A stretch of DNA of 64,000 nucleotides, from the NCBI RefSeq assembly GCF_014805625.2, contig NW_023998464.1:5309316-5373315 (forward strand), written 5' to 3'. Below are positions 26,440 to 40,274 of this stretch, in pieces. A program made the position numbers and the translations under genes. This DNA is from Glossina fuscipes (lineage: Eukaryota; Arthropoda; Insecta; Diptera; Glossinidae). Positions within the stretch are counted from its first letter, which is position 1. Every line of letters begins with the position of its first letter. Below the pieces are notes generated by a model. The model was given only the letters and a program-made list of their open reading frames with translations. It did not search any database and was not told the DNA's origin.

Positions 26440-29400
26440 AAACAGATCGCCTCAGTTCTTACTTCTAACTTTCAGAGGGTTTTTGAATTTTCAAGGTCAG
26501 TTAATACCAATATGCATAATATATTGTTGCGAACATCCCAGCCGACCTTCTAAGAAACAAATTTCAGCAAAAACCAAACTTTAAATTTCCAGCTTTTTGT
26601 AAACCTAAAATTTCTAAATTTTATAAATACCCTACGTCGTTCTTCTTCCTTACCCTTTACTTTGACGTAGAAACCAATAAAAGTATATGCAATGATTTTT
26701 TTAATTTAAGATGCTAAGAGATGCTTATCAGATGAAAGCAAAAGTTCCTACATTTTTACATATATACCACAAATATAATTGGAATCAAATGATTTGAAAA
26801 GAAGGGAAAACGCTATAGTCGAGCGAAATGAGAAATAAAAATTTTTTTTTTCCATGTACAAGCTTGCTTTCCATGCGAATCCTTATGTGGTGTGGGATTC
26901 AAAGAATAGACGTACCTAGTCCAAAATTAGTACCTCTAATTTTTATTCCAAATTACTATCACGGGCTAAATCTCATTAGAAAATATAAAATATTTGATCT
27001 TTTCTCCAAACAAAGGTTAAGTTTTTCTAGCGAGAACCGATGTGGGAGAGAATTCAAATCACCAAAAACAGCTGCAGAATGTATACAAATCAAACAAGAA
27101 CGAAATAAAATTTTCTTTTGAATATCTCGCCAGAAACGAACACTAAAAAAACTTACTTACGCCAAAAAAAACCGAAGGAGGCAGTTTTTTCCCCTATTAG
27201 CAATATCGAACGCGATGGATATTACAAAGGAGCCAACTTATACAGAGGATGAAACGGATGAAATTTAAGCAAGGATTAAATAATGATAATTGTAATATTT
27301 TGTTATTGCTTCAATAAATTGCTTATTTTTGTGACATCATACACGCAACGTAAAGTGTGTACTGTATTCTTCAAAAACCTTTACATGCATCAATCGTGCA
27401 ATAAGATTTCACAGAAAATAATTCAGGAGCTCGATAAATTCGATCATGTTTGGTTATATTGCAGCTTTTATTTAAACAATACTCCTTCCTTCTCTTTCCG
27501 AAAGTAATTTGGAAACAACAACAAAGACATTCTGGGGTTTTTAGATTGGTTCGACCGCGGAGTTTCGAAATTTATTTATTTGGGATCGACAACCTGATCA
27601 GATTGTGTGCTTTCTGAAATAGATAATAATTTTAATGATAACACCTTGCATTTTATTGAAAATATTTACTTCTTTATTTCAACTAAGTTCAATGAAATCA
27701 CGATTTGCTTAGGCATTTTTTATACAACGAAATCATGACTTTTTGCCCGATGTCAGATAAAATGGCGAACAAACGCGAAATCACTTTCAGTAATCAAACT
27801 TTAATGGAAATGTACTCTAAACCGAACTACACTTGGAATCTTCATTGCGGTAAACAAATCATGGATGGACAAGAAGTAAATTCGTATATACCCTTTAACG
27901 CGTATAACCGATTACATATCAGCTGAAACGGGTAAAAGAGGATCAACATAGCTCTTCCATAACGAACATATTTTTTTTTATTTTGAAAAAGTCAGTTCTT
28001 CGATCAGTATAAACGGGTGGTTTCTTTCATTTTCCTCTTAATACTCGATATCTGCTGAGAGTTGGGTGGAGTCGTAAAGCTTTGCTAAAAATATGTTAAG
28101 ACTTTCGCATTTGATGTATTAAGTAAACTTTTTTTGCAAGCGCGATATCTGATATTTTATATACGAAATAGAATTACGTAACTCAAATTTTAGATATCTA
28201 TTTCCTCTTTTACTCCCAAAGAGTCAGGGTAGCAGGTGAACTTTTTCAGCTCCAATTGTATTCGTAGCCGTTACCTTACAAATAATATGACAAAGAAAGC
28301 GAGAGGAAGGAAAAATTGAAAGTCGACGGAAATTTCATTGCTGACTATCCGATATTTTGGGAGTAAGTAATTTAGTTGCACCTTAACACTAACTAACTAA
28401 TGCTTGTGTTTGAACTGCTTATGAGACCGTATCATTGAAATATTAAGTAAGCAGGCTTAGCTTATTTCACGTAACGCTCGAACTCATCTCTAATTCCATG
28501 TGAGTGAGCGTATAAATAATTCAAGTGGATTGCAAGCACTTTAAAGCAATTATCTAAATAAATATTTGTTGTTAATTATGTAGTAAGCAAACAATTACAA
28601 AATTACCGAAATAATAAAAATTTTTCACTTATATGTAAACATAACTTTTCCGTTAATTGTTAAAACAGAAATTCTGAAATAATTATTGTCAGCCATAAAA
28701 TTAAATAAATATCGTTGTAAGTACACTTTAAACATTTCGAGTCTGCATTTAGCTCAAAGGTTGTTTCACTTATTATTTGCGGATAACATTTGTTATGGCC
28801 ATTAAAATATTTCAATTTATTAAACATTAAAGAGTAAGGAGTATGAAATTATGTATTTATTCATTGTATTGGTCCCTGCTATGATAGTTATGTGAAATGA
28901 ATTCGTTTTTTTACATTTAATTTGACTACAGATAATGGTTCAATCACTTCTGTAGATCTTCCATGTAAGTGCGATAGTACAAATACAACTGTCGTAATAT
29001 GTGAAATGTGTATAGATACGGTAGATAGTCGTTAATTTGCAAGTGATTGGGTTCGATGCACTTATAAAAATGCGTGCATATATGTGCGCGTATTTATCAT
29101 ATATACTTTAATAACTTGTTCGACAATTTTAATTGGGCTCTGCATTTAATGCATTTCATCATTTAATTAAAGATAATTTTAGTTAAAAAAATATTAAGCC
29201 TCTCAGATCTTCTCTCCCCGCAATGTTCAAAAAGAAGGCCAAGACCGGCATTTAGGTATCCGCCTAACTAATAATACACCAAAAATCATACATCATTTTT
29301 ATGTATGTACATAACTTTCATTAAAACGCTCATATTGAAGGATACTCAAACCGTCAAATAACGTGGTCCAAGCTTAGGAAGCTTCATTTACTTACCAATG

Positions 29401-29839
29401 ATTTTATTATTTTCTAGTTGGTCCCGCCACAACGAACCACAAACTAGACTTTGTCACCATAGAAGGGCCCGGGCGATCTAAAAAATGGACCTATGTGATC
29501 CAAATTCGCCATGGCTAGGGATCAATGTTCATTATAAAATATTGAAAATTTGGGCAGTGTTGGCGTGCAAAGACATATTATCCATTAGCACCCTTATATA
29601 GGCTGGAATCGAGAAAATAGACCTATCTGGCCAAAATCGGTAAGGTTGACTTTTACGGCAAATCGTTAATATGAACAAATTTTCATTCAATTTTCAGTCT
29701 TTTTTCCACGTAAAGATTCAGTTTCCATAGAAACGATTGTAAGGCAAGGGGTTTTAAAAATTGTCTCTTCATAACAATTTTTAACGTCGAAATACTATTA
29801 CTGAGCGGTTTTTGTCGTGAAGTTCGAAATATTACCATA
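26440..29839. other. Non-coding; possible weak repeat near 27100-27215
   Basis: cttttgaatatctcgccaga..acttacgccaaaa..gttttttcccctattagca near 27115-27205 resembles 31150-31225. Otherwise nothing is recognised. Confidence 0.4.
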
Positions 29840-30010
29840 TTTTTTTTTTTAACAACTTATCGAAATAAGGGGCAAGAGGTCGAAAAAGTGGTTCGACTCG
29901 AACCATTTGCCATAGCGTTCACACTTGGGCTAAGACAAAAAGTGAGTTCATTTACAGTTCTTCTGGGTTTTGTTTACGTCCGTGCAAGCTGACTATAGTA
30001 TCGTATCGTA
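29840..30010 (-). repeat. Family-2 dispersed repeat, copy Z
   Basis: cgaaaaagtggttcgactcg, aaccatttgccatagcgttc and acttgggctaagacaaaaag correspond in order to the 60000-60065 copy (agaaagtggtccgatcggaa, aataacgcatgttcttgggc, caaaacacg). Same orientation as that copy. Confidence 0.55.
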
Positions 30011-33000
30011 AGTCATAAGGTGGAGGATATAACGATTTGAGCAAAAGTCTTTTAAGGTATAAAAGCGCTTCGCCAGATGTCCTGAAAATGTCACGAATAT
30101 GTTAGTGTTATGAAGGTTTCTGAAGTGGTAGATAAAGCTGTCGGGCGAACCAGAAAACTGGGAAGACAACAATTCTTAAGTACTAACCTATACTTAAGTG
30201 AACCTAAACAACATCAAGGGATTCATGGTGAGCAAACAACAACTTTTAAGATTCTGTTGCAATGGTTGGAATATCAATCGATGTACACAAAGAGGGACAG
30301 AAAGCTTTATCTTATATGTGTGAATCCCAGTTTTATCACCAGCTCCATCCATTTTGCACTGCGATGTTTTTTGTTTATTGCTGCCATAAATGACTCATTT
30401 TTCATCATCTCCTACCAACCTCTGAAAAGTAATGACTGGATTTTATTTTGTTCGCACATAATGATCGAACCGTTACTTTTTTTGTGTGATATTTAACTAT
30501 CGAGCTTATTTTTGTATCCAATTTTTCTTGCGCAGCAATGTCGAAAGGTGCCTACTTCTGGACTTTACCTATAATTGTTTGAGTGCCCCGGACAGTTACC
30601 AACACAAGGTACAGAGAAAAGTGTGTCATTTGCTTTGGCAAAGCGTATATATTGTAAACGCCACGATATTTTGTTCGGAAGCTTGCGAGACGGTATGACA
30701 TGGGCAAACATAGAGTGAGCAATTGTTTTGAAATCTAAAACAAACTTTATAGCAAATCCATATTTACATCTTAATTTCTTATATAAGAAAGGTTCCCCGT
30801 TTTCCCATAAATTTCCAAATTCTCTGCTCTTAAAGCAAGATATGACTCAACGTATCTTCTCATGACTTCTACAGAAGAGGTTGTTATTGCGATTTGATGT
30901 GCAGACGGCCATTGCTTGGAACGCTTACTGCTGTCATAGAGGATCTATCTTTTATCTCCGGCAACAGTTCTGCTCAGAAATGGATCTCTATGAAAGTCCG
31001 AGAGCAATGATTACTCTTATTGGGCCCACTTCAAAGGTGTCGATATCAAATTCAAACTGTAGGTCGACAGTTTCAAGGCTAGTAGCAAACCTTCTGAACC
31101 AACGTAAAAAAAGTATTATTATGTTATTACAGTGCATTAAAAAAAGAAAAGTATACTTTTAGAATATCTCGAACACAAACTGCTTGCGCCAAAATCTGCG
31201 TATGAGTGCATGTTTTCCCCCTAACAATCCACCACCACTTGTATGTAATTGTAAGTGATTTTGTAATGCACAGCGAATTTTTTCATGACTTGCCCCTTTT
31301 TTGCACTGAGGCCACGCTCGGCTTGGTTCTTGGTAAATTTTGAAATTCGTTTTCTTTACTGCCTATCGTTTGTCTTATGTGCGGAGTATGCGGAAGTGTT
31401 TGATAGCTTTAGCGTTAAGGCATTAGCGCCACGCATTTTTTCTTTCACTTAATAGTAAATTGTATGAGCTCCCCCTGGCGTGAAGTGCTTAATTTTATTT
31501 CAATGATTTGTGCTTAATATTTAATTCGAAATTGGATGTTTAATATTCTAGTATATAATTTAATTAGTATGTAAGATTTATTATTTTACATCTAGTATTT
31601 ATTATTATTGTTCCTATATGTATTTTTGATGTACAAGATGAAAATATCCAGTTTTCCCCTTGAACTCACGATCAACTAAACCATAATGAACCCCACTCTC
31701 CACACGAAATCCTTCTACAGTTCACTCCACCATGGACTCTTCCGGTTGTTTACTACTACTATTACTACTACTACTAAGACCCGTTATACTCGCGAAAGTC
31801 ATAAAGCTTACAATTTCAATCATATATTTTATTACTTCAAATGTTTACATTAAAAGTTTAGCATCCCCACAGATTCTATTACAGTTCCATTGCAGGATAT
31901 TTTATGTGAAAAATGCTTGACATCTTCGATCATACAAAAACGACGAATGTAGGCTTTCAACACACAATCAGTCAGAAAGTAAAAACGTTTTAATTCTACG
32001 CAAAGGTCTTTTCGTATAAAAACGACACAGGAAGATGGAGGTATCTGAACGGCTTGCTTTAAAACCACAAGCGCTTACGATTTGAAGGAAAATCTGCCTA
32101 TATCGGCAGACAATAAATTATAGATGTTCGGCAGAAAACAAAAGTTAAAAAGAAAACTTATTTTTTCCTCTTTTTTGTTTAGACAACAATTTCTTCATAA
32201 GAGTATAGTTTGCATAAATGAAATATCCTTGCACAGCCTAGTTATTCCAGCCCACTGACTTTTTGTGGAGATTTTTTAAGCATTTTTCTTACAGTTATTC
32301 TTGACAATATTTCCTTTGAATTTCTTATTTCCTTGTTTCTTCCTCGTCGAAGTTGCCTGCCTAAGTGTGGCATTACGTACGAATGTGTGCAGTGAAATCT
32401 TATTAAGGTTGTCAAATTCATATCTATTATTACATATGTGTAACTATTTGTGCTGAGTATTGTTCTTGCTGCAGAAAATGCCACAAAAACTTGTGCAGTT
32501 GAAAAGTTTTTTTTGTTTACTTTTCTCGTTTTTTGTTTTTTTTTTTCAGGGCTTAAGCCGAAATCCTCCGATAATTGAATGGCAAATTGAAAAGTGAAAG
32601 GAATTCCTTGGGAATTATTTTGTCCGACATGTTACGGCTTCTCTGCCAAATCGTTACAACATATATGAATGTGTTCTTCTTAAAATTAAGAAATTTTAAA
32701 ATTTTCCAACCAAGGCTAGTGCATATTTAAATTTTCTTTCTGTATTTATACGAATCAGCACAAGCGCACCTTAGATTTCCACATGACATGACAAATAAAT
32801 TGGATGCAGCATTGACAGTACGAATAAGTGACATCTTTCTGTTGTTCAGCGACGTGGTAGCTTTTGCAGTTTCTGTAAAGAAGAAGCACACATAGTAGCT
32901 TGAGCTTTACAACCCACAGTGTCTTGTTTAGACTTTTTTTACTCGCCCTTAAGATAATTTTTTAAACTTAAACTTTTTTTCTGAGTTCCTTAGAAAATAC

Positions 33001-35429
33001 TTTGACGACTTTGCTGGATTTTAGATCGCTTTAGGTATTTTGGTTTTTTTGCTTTTCATGATATCCAAGAAAATATATTAGGCCTCGGATGTCCTTGAAA
33101 ATGAAGAAACTGAGTCCTGGTCCATGGTCCTAACTAAGCGTTATCTTCTGAATCTTTTCTAACGTATATTTCCAAATTTTCATTTATTCGCAACACACGT
33201 ATGTCTGTCCAGCCATCATCTGTTTGCCTTTGGATTGCAAACACGTTCTCCCTCATGTTTTCGTTATTTTTGTCATTATTTTTGTCCATTCGACTTCACG
33301 CCGTCGAAATACTTGACCTTCCCTTCTATTTTCTGTCCTTTCGATTTCCCTCCTTCCATGCGGTTTTCTAGCGACATGCCGAACATTCAACTGCTTCGTC
33401 GATCCATTAGCTGATGTGCCCAATTTTTCGTGTCTCTGCTTTACTTTATCATTCTTGCTTCCCTTCCTCCCTATTCGCCTAATCACTTATCTCTCTATCC
33501 CACATTTTATTAGTCCATCTAAAATATGAATCGCAAGGGGGTTAGTTGAGTTGCGTTTCTTTGGCTAACGAACACATAGCTTAAGCTCAGTTACAGGCTT
33601 AATGCGTTACCTCTGTATAAACTTAAGGGGCCTTTAAAAATATTTCCAGTTTATGGAATTTATGTAAAAAAGGTCCAAGTTGTGTTTTACGATATTCGGG
33701 GTTAATGCGCTGCATTTTCTCATTTATCTCGCAGAAGGTAGAGATGCTTCGAACAACTTCTTGCCAAAGAAGTGAATGAAGTTGCTGTCAATTTCAGCAA
33801 CATATGAGCAGCATACGTAATATATGAGAGTTAATTGCCTGTTTTTGCACGTTGTGGTTATTGAAAGCAAAAATTGCCTAAAAAAAATTTTCAAATAATG
33901 TCGGTTTTTTCGTTTACCAATTACAAAGCGTTTGCTAGTGATTGTCGGCATTGTGATATTTATGACTATAAGAAGAAAAAAAAGAAAAAATAAAGAGCTT
34001 TGAATGCGTGTCGCAAGAAGAACGAAAAAAGAATTTTGCAGTTTTTTTCGTTTTTTTTACAATCGACCTTGATATGGAAACATAGTCAATATATCAAGAA
34101 AGTGAATTGGTAGGGTTTTGTACGTTTCGATATCACTTTCACGTCAAAATGTTTGAATATTTCAAGTCATAAAAGCAATTGCAACAGCAACCTAGAAAAT
34201 GAAACATTAATGGTCGTTAGGCAGGCTAATAATACAATATCCATCGTTCGATGTAAATTGCCTGTAGCAACGATAATAACAACAAAACTTTCATTCATTC
34301 AATAACGTTTACATAACGAGTCTATTGAAAAGATGATAAATGTACAAAATCATCAATAGAGATTCATTTAAAATTTTATTATTATGACAGGATCATCTCA
34401 CCTTTGCTATAAATACTCCGAGGTCACGTGCATTTTATGCGTGAATATCAGTATTTTCTGTATAACAAGTTTAGAAAGTAATTACGTTTAACATTATTAC
34501 GCACACATACACATATATCTAAATTGTTTTCATAAATATTAAAATAAATTTCTGCATGTTGGGCAGGCAAGTGAAATGAGCAAATTTATCATGAAATTAT
34601 AACAAGGGCAGTTATCCATCCCCAGGACGGGTAACGTGGGTTCCTGTGCCATGAAGGTCGCTCACTTGGATGGAATAACTAGCTTCTGATTGTCAGGCCG
34701 ACAGTTTTCTTTTCTTTTTTTTTGGACATATTCCACGTCGACAACCAGGATGAGGCTCATCTAAAACGTCTGACGTTCTATGATTTAAGTCCCAGGCTCC
34801 AAAGCGCCTTTGGTGCACTCAAAATGTCTAGTTGAGAATGGCCACAGTCTTTTTAAATGTCCTTATGGTATGGGGTCGTAAACCTCTCAAATGCCCTTAT
34901 TGTATGCTTCACTCTTAGCGGCCGCTGAACAGAACAGCGTTACTGAAGTTTGGGTATGTTATAGGTAGTTCGTAGAAGACTCAAGCCGAACCTACAGTGT
35001 GTAGCTTGTCCGATTAATCATTGCGTTCAGTGGCAAACTCTTTCAAAATCAACAGAGCATCATCCATTGATGAAAACACTTTTTTCTACTTTTGACGGCA
35101 ACTTCGTGTTGACGCAGCCATACGCTGGCAGCCTCGAGCATAAAAACCCAAATAATGTAAGCATTACTGTTCGAAAAACGATCGATTACGTTAAGGCTTT
35201 TTTACGGGAGATCGTTGATCACACACTTTGTTGCTCATAATTCGCCTGCAGGGCAGAAGCTTTACATTTTTATATAGAATTGAAATCCTCGTTAGGAGCG
35301 GTCCAACCATTGTAAGCGTAGCTAATATTTTTGTGCAAATTGCTTGACCTCAATACAGCACCTGCTGGTGTTTGCTTATTAGGTGATACGGTAGCATTGG
35401 CTTTTTTCATTCTCAAGAGCCTTGAGAAG
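30011..35429. other. Non-coding, nothing firm
   Basis: A TATAAAAGCGC at 30057 precedes a 128-codon frame (30110-30496) with no recognisable features, which is within chance length for this DNA. A less AT-rich block at 34600-34960 has no convincing frame. The Arg-rich 77-codon minus frame at 33253-33486 is unrecognised. Confidence 0.45.
31750..31776. repeat. (TAC)n microsatellite
   Basis: Eight to nine TAC units with one TAT. Confidence 0.85.
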
Positions 35430-35640
35430 ATTCACTGTTTCTGCTTGCAGAAAAGCTGCGTTTTCTTATACCGTGAATGTGACTTATACTGAGTTTTCCA
35501 AAGCTTTTAGCAGAGTCCGCCGTAATCTACTACTTTACAAGTCGAAATGCATTGATTTATCAAGCAACGTATCATCATTTCGCTGGCTTCATCTGCATTT
35601 TTCCCAATCTAAAACGGAACAATATCCTGTGCCGTAAATG
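35430..35640 (+). pseudogene. LINE reverse transcriptase fragment
   Basis: The frame reads VTYTEFSKAFSRVRRNLLL..KSKCIDLSSNVSSFRWLHLHF and stops at TAA 35635-35637. This matches the LINE RT block (V)IYTDFSKAFDRV.H.LLL.KL..G....LL.W..SYL, with the Asp of YTDFSKAF replaced by Glu and the AFD Asp by Ser. Both changes hit conserved acidic positions, so it is inactive. The downstream RT blocks are not recognisable. Confidence 0.6.
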
Positions 35641-36542
35641 CTGCTTGTTGACATCCATCTCTTTAGACTGTCATATACACTGAACGATAGTTGGTAAACA
35701 ACTAAATCTTATATCTTACAAACATCAATGTCAAAGTTATCTGTGCTCAAAACTTATTCCTCGATGCTGTTTAGTGATGTTTCTTTTAGTGGGCATATTC
35801 GGCATAATTTGCCGGCCAAGTTATAAAAATAGCGCACTCACTACACGCGCTTTGTAAATTGTTCAATGATAATTAACATCTGCTTGAAAACGGGGGGCAC
35901 TTTTTCTAATAACATTGTTAAAAACTGCATGTTACGTCATTAACTAGCAGACTGCTTTGCTTTGCCCTCACAAATATATTCGTGTAAATGCACAGTCATT
36001 GTTTTGATATGTACGTATGCGTATGTTACATTGTGCGTTGCCATGCATGTAATATAATGAATATTTTGTAACATTTATCATAACTGATTTATATCTGAAT
36101 TCCAAGCTTATTGTTATTGTTATGATTGTTACTGCTATCTAACTGTGGAATAAAATACTTGTAGCGAATATAATAATAATAAGTTCCGATATGTTCTTAA
36201 TAAATCAATTAACAACAGGGGGAGAGATGCAAGTTTGAAATTGATCGTACTCACGTAGCATGTCAGGCAGATGACACCGCATCCAAAACTATAGATTCTC
36301 GCAAGTAATAGAAGGTCAGACAGCAAAGGCACAGCCTTAAACAAATTAAATCAATTCAAAGTTAATTTTTTTGTTGACTATGCCCGCTAAAGGTGTTATG
36401 TGTTTTCCTTACAACGTCTGTGATGCGGCATTTCGCTACTCCTTGCCACACGTAGACAGTTGATTTTAAAACAATGCGAGTTCCTCGTTTGATAAGGTAA
36501 ATGAGGTAAGTAAAGAAAGCAAATAAAAACCAGTCCAAACAA

Positions 36543-37170
36543 TCTTTTGTACCCATCACCGATTTCCTAAAAAGAGGGAAAAAGTAAAAGAACTACATTT
36601 TCATGTTTTCCTTATATCCAAAAAAAAAGTCGCATAGATGCGTGATCGTTGTAGGCGAGTCCTTGGAAAAGACCAAGTCACCTTCAAACTCTTTTGCAAA
36701 TTTATATTCGATTTGTATTCATATTTGCGAACGGGAGAACGTTTACCACAGATACTACATAACAGGCGCATATGTTTGTGTGGCTTCCAAATTTGAAACT
36801 GGCCGAGAATTTTTATACTTTATAGGGTTTTTGAAGCTTTGGTCTGCGCGTCTTGAAGGTAACACGTACTTTTGACGAACAGAGGTGTTTCCAGTCTATG
36901 TGGTGATATGGGTCTATCCTTTTGCCGATTTGACCCATTTTTCAATGTTTCTGCCAAATTTTGCGGGCAGAAGAATGTTCACGGAAGACATTATACATAT
37001 GGACAATCACGCAGGCGGACAGACAAACACGCTTAAATCGATTTAGTATTTCATGCCCTTCAAGAATACATATACTTTATGGTGTTTCCAAAGCTTTCTT
37101 CTGAGTTTTACCAACGATTTGACAAAATGCATAGATAGACACACCCCTTTACAATCCTTTAGATAGTATA
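36543..37170 (+). repeat. TATACCC dispersed element, copy D
   Basis: Starts TTGTACCCATCACCGATT, has tttttatactttatagggtt with ttttgaagctttggtctg, then atttttcaatgtttctgcca, ggcggacagacaaacacgc and a second atacatatactttatggtg block. It ends near ttgacaaaatgcatag. The internal duplication of the 'actttatagg..gaagctt' block suggests two copies joined head to tail. Confidence 0.6.
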
Positions 37171-37921
37171 AACAGAAATACGGACCACTCCGGAATACGA
37201 AACACTCGTATTTATCTCAACTGTCGCCTCTACTGCCTCGAGCTATCATCCTTATACGGTACCTCACAATTAACTTATACAACATAGATATATACATGTA
37301 AATGTTGTCATGCGACAATTTAATTGCAAAGTTTAAAAAGTTTTGTATATATAAAATTTATACAAATACACTGTATTCATAGTTCCGCTTTAAAAAGCAT
37401 ACGTATATGATTTGAATTAATTAATGCGTTAAGACTAAACAAAAGTAAATTGTTTTACATATATGTAGAAAGTACACATTAAATTACTAACAAAACTTCT
37501 CACGTTACAAATATTTTTGAAATAAGAGAGAGAGAGAACTTTTCTTTTCATTTCAATACGATTGTCTTGTCTTTGTGAAATTAATTAAACAACTTAACTT
37601 TCACTGAAAAGCGCGTTTGTTTTTTGGAAATTCACGGAACCCTCCACACACACATGTAGACAGAATAAGTAGATGTGTTCTTTTATGTTGATGGGGGATA
37701 TTATTTTCCATTTTGCTCCCTTTATATATTAAATTTATCATTTATTTAGAAAGTAGGGACATTTCCGTATTTAAAAGTGGCTTTGCAGTGATGCCAAATA
37801 TAAACAGAAAGGGTCACGCCAGCTGTACAGTAAAAGAAGTTTTTATAAAAAACTTAAACATAACGCAATATTTTACACCCGAAGTTAGGCATTTTTAGAG
37901 AGATCATTATTTGTTTTAAGG

Positions 37922-38745
37922 GCAGCTACGATTTTTGTGGGCATGGATGAAATTAGACATCAAACGCCTCTCTCTACTGGGATATTATACCATACCTTTT
38001 GAATTGTTCTCCACAATCGTTTTTCATTTCTACAGGAAATGGGTTGCTTTAGCCCTCCTCAAACACTCTGAAGGCCGGGAGGGCGATTTGGCCGTTCAGT
38101 GGCATCCAAGTTGTGATCCCGTGACCGCGCTTTCACCAAACTGGATAAATGTTTCGGATCACTATCCTGCTGGAACTTCCGCAACAGCGGGTTATTTTCC
38201 TGGGCATGCGGTATCATTACAGTTTCCAGCGAGTTTTTCTATACAAATACATCCACAGTATTTTCTTTGTTATGTCTTGGATTGACATACTCCCAAGAAA
38301 AACAGCCCTTCACCATTAGATTTCCTCTGCCTTGCTTCACATGTTTTTTAATAAATCTAATGCGAAATTTTTTTTTTTGCACCATCTCTTCCCGCATCGT
38401 TGCCATATAAAGTTATTTTTGTTTCGTCATTCCAAAGTATATATTTTTACTTTTTTTCGCTTTTTGATTTCCCCTCACTCCGATGTGCTTTGTGATAGGC
38501 ACAGTCTTTCCTTTTTTTCAAATTAACTTTCCTGGGCGTAGGAACTTTCTGAGATATTCTTCCTGCTAGATTGGCATCTCATATTTGTCGCAGAACAAGT
38601 CGGGACGGTACAGTATTCCTAATTTCATTGGAGATTTGAAGGGACCTAGATCTAGACGATCTGAAGGGACCTCGCTCTTCTATAGTTATCATGCGATTAT
38701 TGGAGCCAGAACCAATTTTCTGAATTGCTTCGCACATCTCAACAT
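37922..38745 (-). pseudogene. Tc1-family transposase relic
   Basis: Reading the minus strand across frameshifts, the order of a Tc1 transposase is visible: QISNEIRNTVPSRLVLRQI and NLAGRISQKVPTPRKVNLKK (DNA-binding half), NDETKITLYGND (first catalytic Asp region), KQGRGNLMVKGCFSWEYV, and FQQDSDPKHLSSLVK (second catalytic Asp). After these comes LWRTIQKVWYNIPVERGV, then a stop, then SSMPTKIV (C-terminal end). The PIENLW region with the third acidic residue is lost to frameshift and stop. At least three frameshifts and several stops make this an old inactive copy. The 116-residue plus-strand open frame at 37935-38285 is its shadow. Confidence 0.8.
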
Positions 38746-40274
38746 TTTTCTTTTTTGACTGTCCTAAGCATTCGTGGCGAAGTTATATGACTGATCTGAC
38801 GATACCGCAATAAATTTATTTATTTATTTTTTTTTTGATTTCGAAGTTGATGACCTAGCCATCTTCCTTCTTGGCTACGACGATGTGCTCGATCTATCTA
38901 ATATTATCAAAAACACTAATTCATATTACATTTCCTTCCCAAGAAATACGATTTTCCTTCACAATCGTTGATTGCAGCAAAATTTTCGAAGCACTTTGTC
39001 ATTCACTACCGTAAATAGGACACATCTATTTCGCTGTCCAGCTGAGAAAGGACTAAAGCAAAGTAAAAGTCTTCACCAATTTACAGCAAGATATAGTTCA
39101 CGTGGGATCCTTGGATTTGGAGTTTGATCAAATGTAAAAATAGAACTGAAAAAGACGCCTCCCACCTTTCATGTCCACATCTGTATTCCAAGCCACCGTA
39201 CACAGTGAGCCCTGGTAGTACAGAAAAATTAACTTTAAAATAATTTATTGTAAGTAAACAATTTCACTGGTTTGAAAAACGGTGGAGTTGCCGTATCTTG
39301 TAATCTCGATGTTAGTAGTTCGGCATTGGTGAAGGTGTATTCGTTTCGTGAAAGTCTCATTGATAATGCTTTTAAAAAATAAAGATTCTTATCTCTATAA
39401 CTAGTTAAAATTTCCTTTTTGTTGTGCTCATCGTTTGCTTCGAACATGACATTCAAAACAACACTTGATCGTGCTACAAATAGCTGGAAGAATCGAAGAT
39501 ACCCTTAATGGCCCGCAGAGACGGAATTTCTTTTCAAATATTCTATTTGATAATAATATGTATAAAAAGGGTAATGTGAGCTTTTTATGCAAACACAAAT
39601 CATAAAATTCTTCTAAATATTATTCCTTTTCAGGCGAGCGATGTCTGTTCCGTCGCACTCTTTATTTAAACTTTCGGTACAGGTACACAGCTTTCTTTCT
39701 GTTATATATCGACTTAGTTTAGATAAAATTTTTTTTTTGATAAAATTTTCTTGCTTTACTTAAAAAAGATTATTTCGTCTTCTTTTTCCGCATAGACAAG
39801 TAAACCAAAATCATTCTCTACCTCCATTTCTTCAAATTTTTCTGCCACTTCGATACTCATAAGAGAAAAAAGTGCAAATTAATTTTCTGTTTCTTATCTT
39901 AATTATACTTTTATTTATTTCTTTCTTTTTTTTTTATTTGCACATGAAATTCAGCTAAAATAAATTAACAGACGAATTCGAGAAATTCTTGAAAGCCAAT
40001 CTTATGCAAATTATTATTAATAACTAATAAAAAGTGTATACAAAGAAGTAAAGAAAAAAAATGAAGAAGTAAGAGAACATAACTCATGTATAAGTAAAAA
40101 GAACAAAACAAAGAAAGAGAAGAAAGAAAGCATATAAACATCTAACACAGAGGCCGTTGTACAGCTAAGGAACCGACAAGAGTAAAAGCAGTTTTCAAAA
40201 TCATACTAAGATGTCAACGATAAAAGTCAATTCAGATACGACATAGGCAATCGCGCGCATTGAGGATAATCGAT
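38746..40274. other. Non-coding, nothing recognised
   Basis: AT-rich interval between the Tc1 and LINE relics. No transposon ends were identified. Confidence 0.5.

Noticed and set aside
30110..30496. 128-codon open frame 45 bases after a TATAAAAGCGC
   Set aside because: Its length is within chance for 64 kb of AT-rich DNA; no codon bias or recognisable motifs. The TATA match alone is weak.
33253..33486. Arg-rich 77-codon minus frame
   Set aside because: Charged low-complexity composition from a pyrimidine-rich plus strand; no family recognised.
37935..38285. 116-codon plus-strand open frame
   Set aside because: It is the antisense of the Tc1 transposase relic, whose minus-strand reading matches the family.
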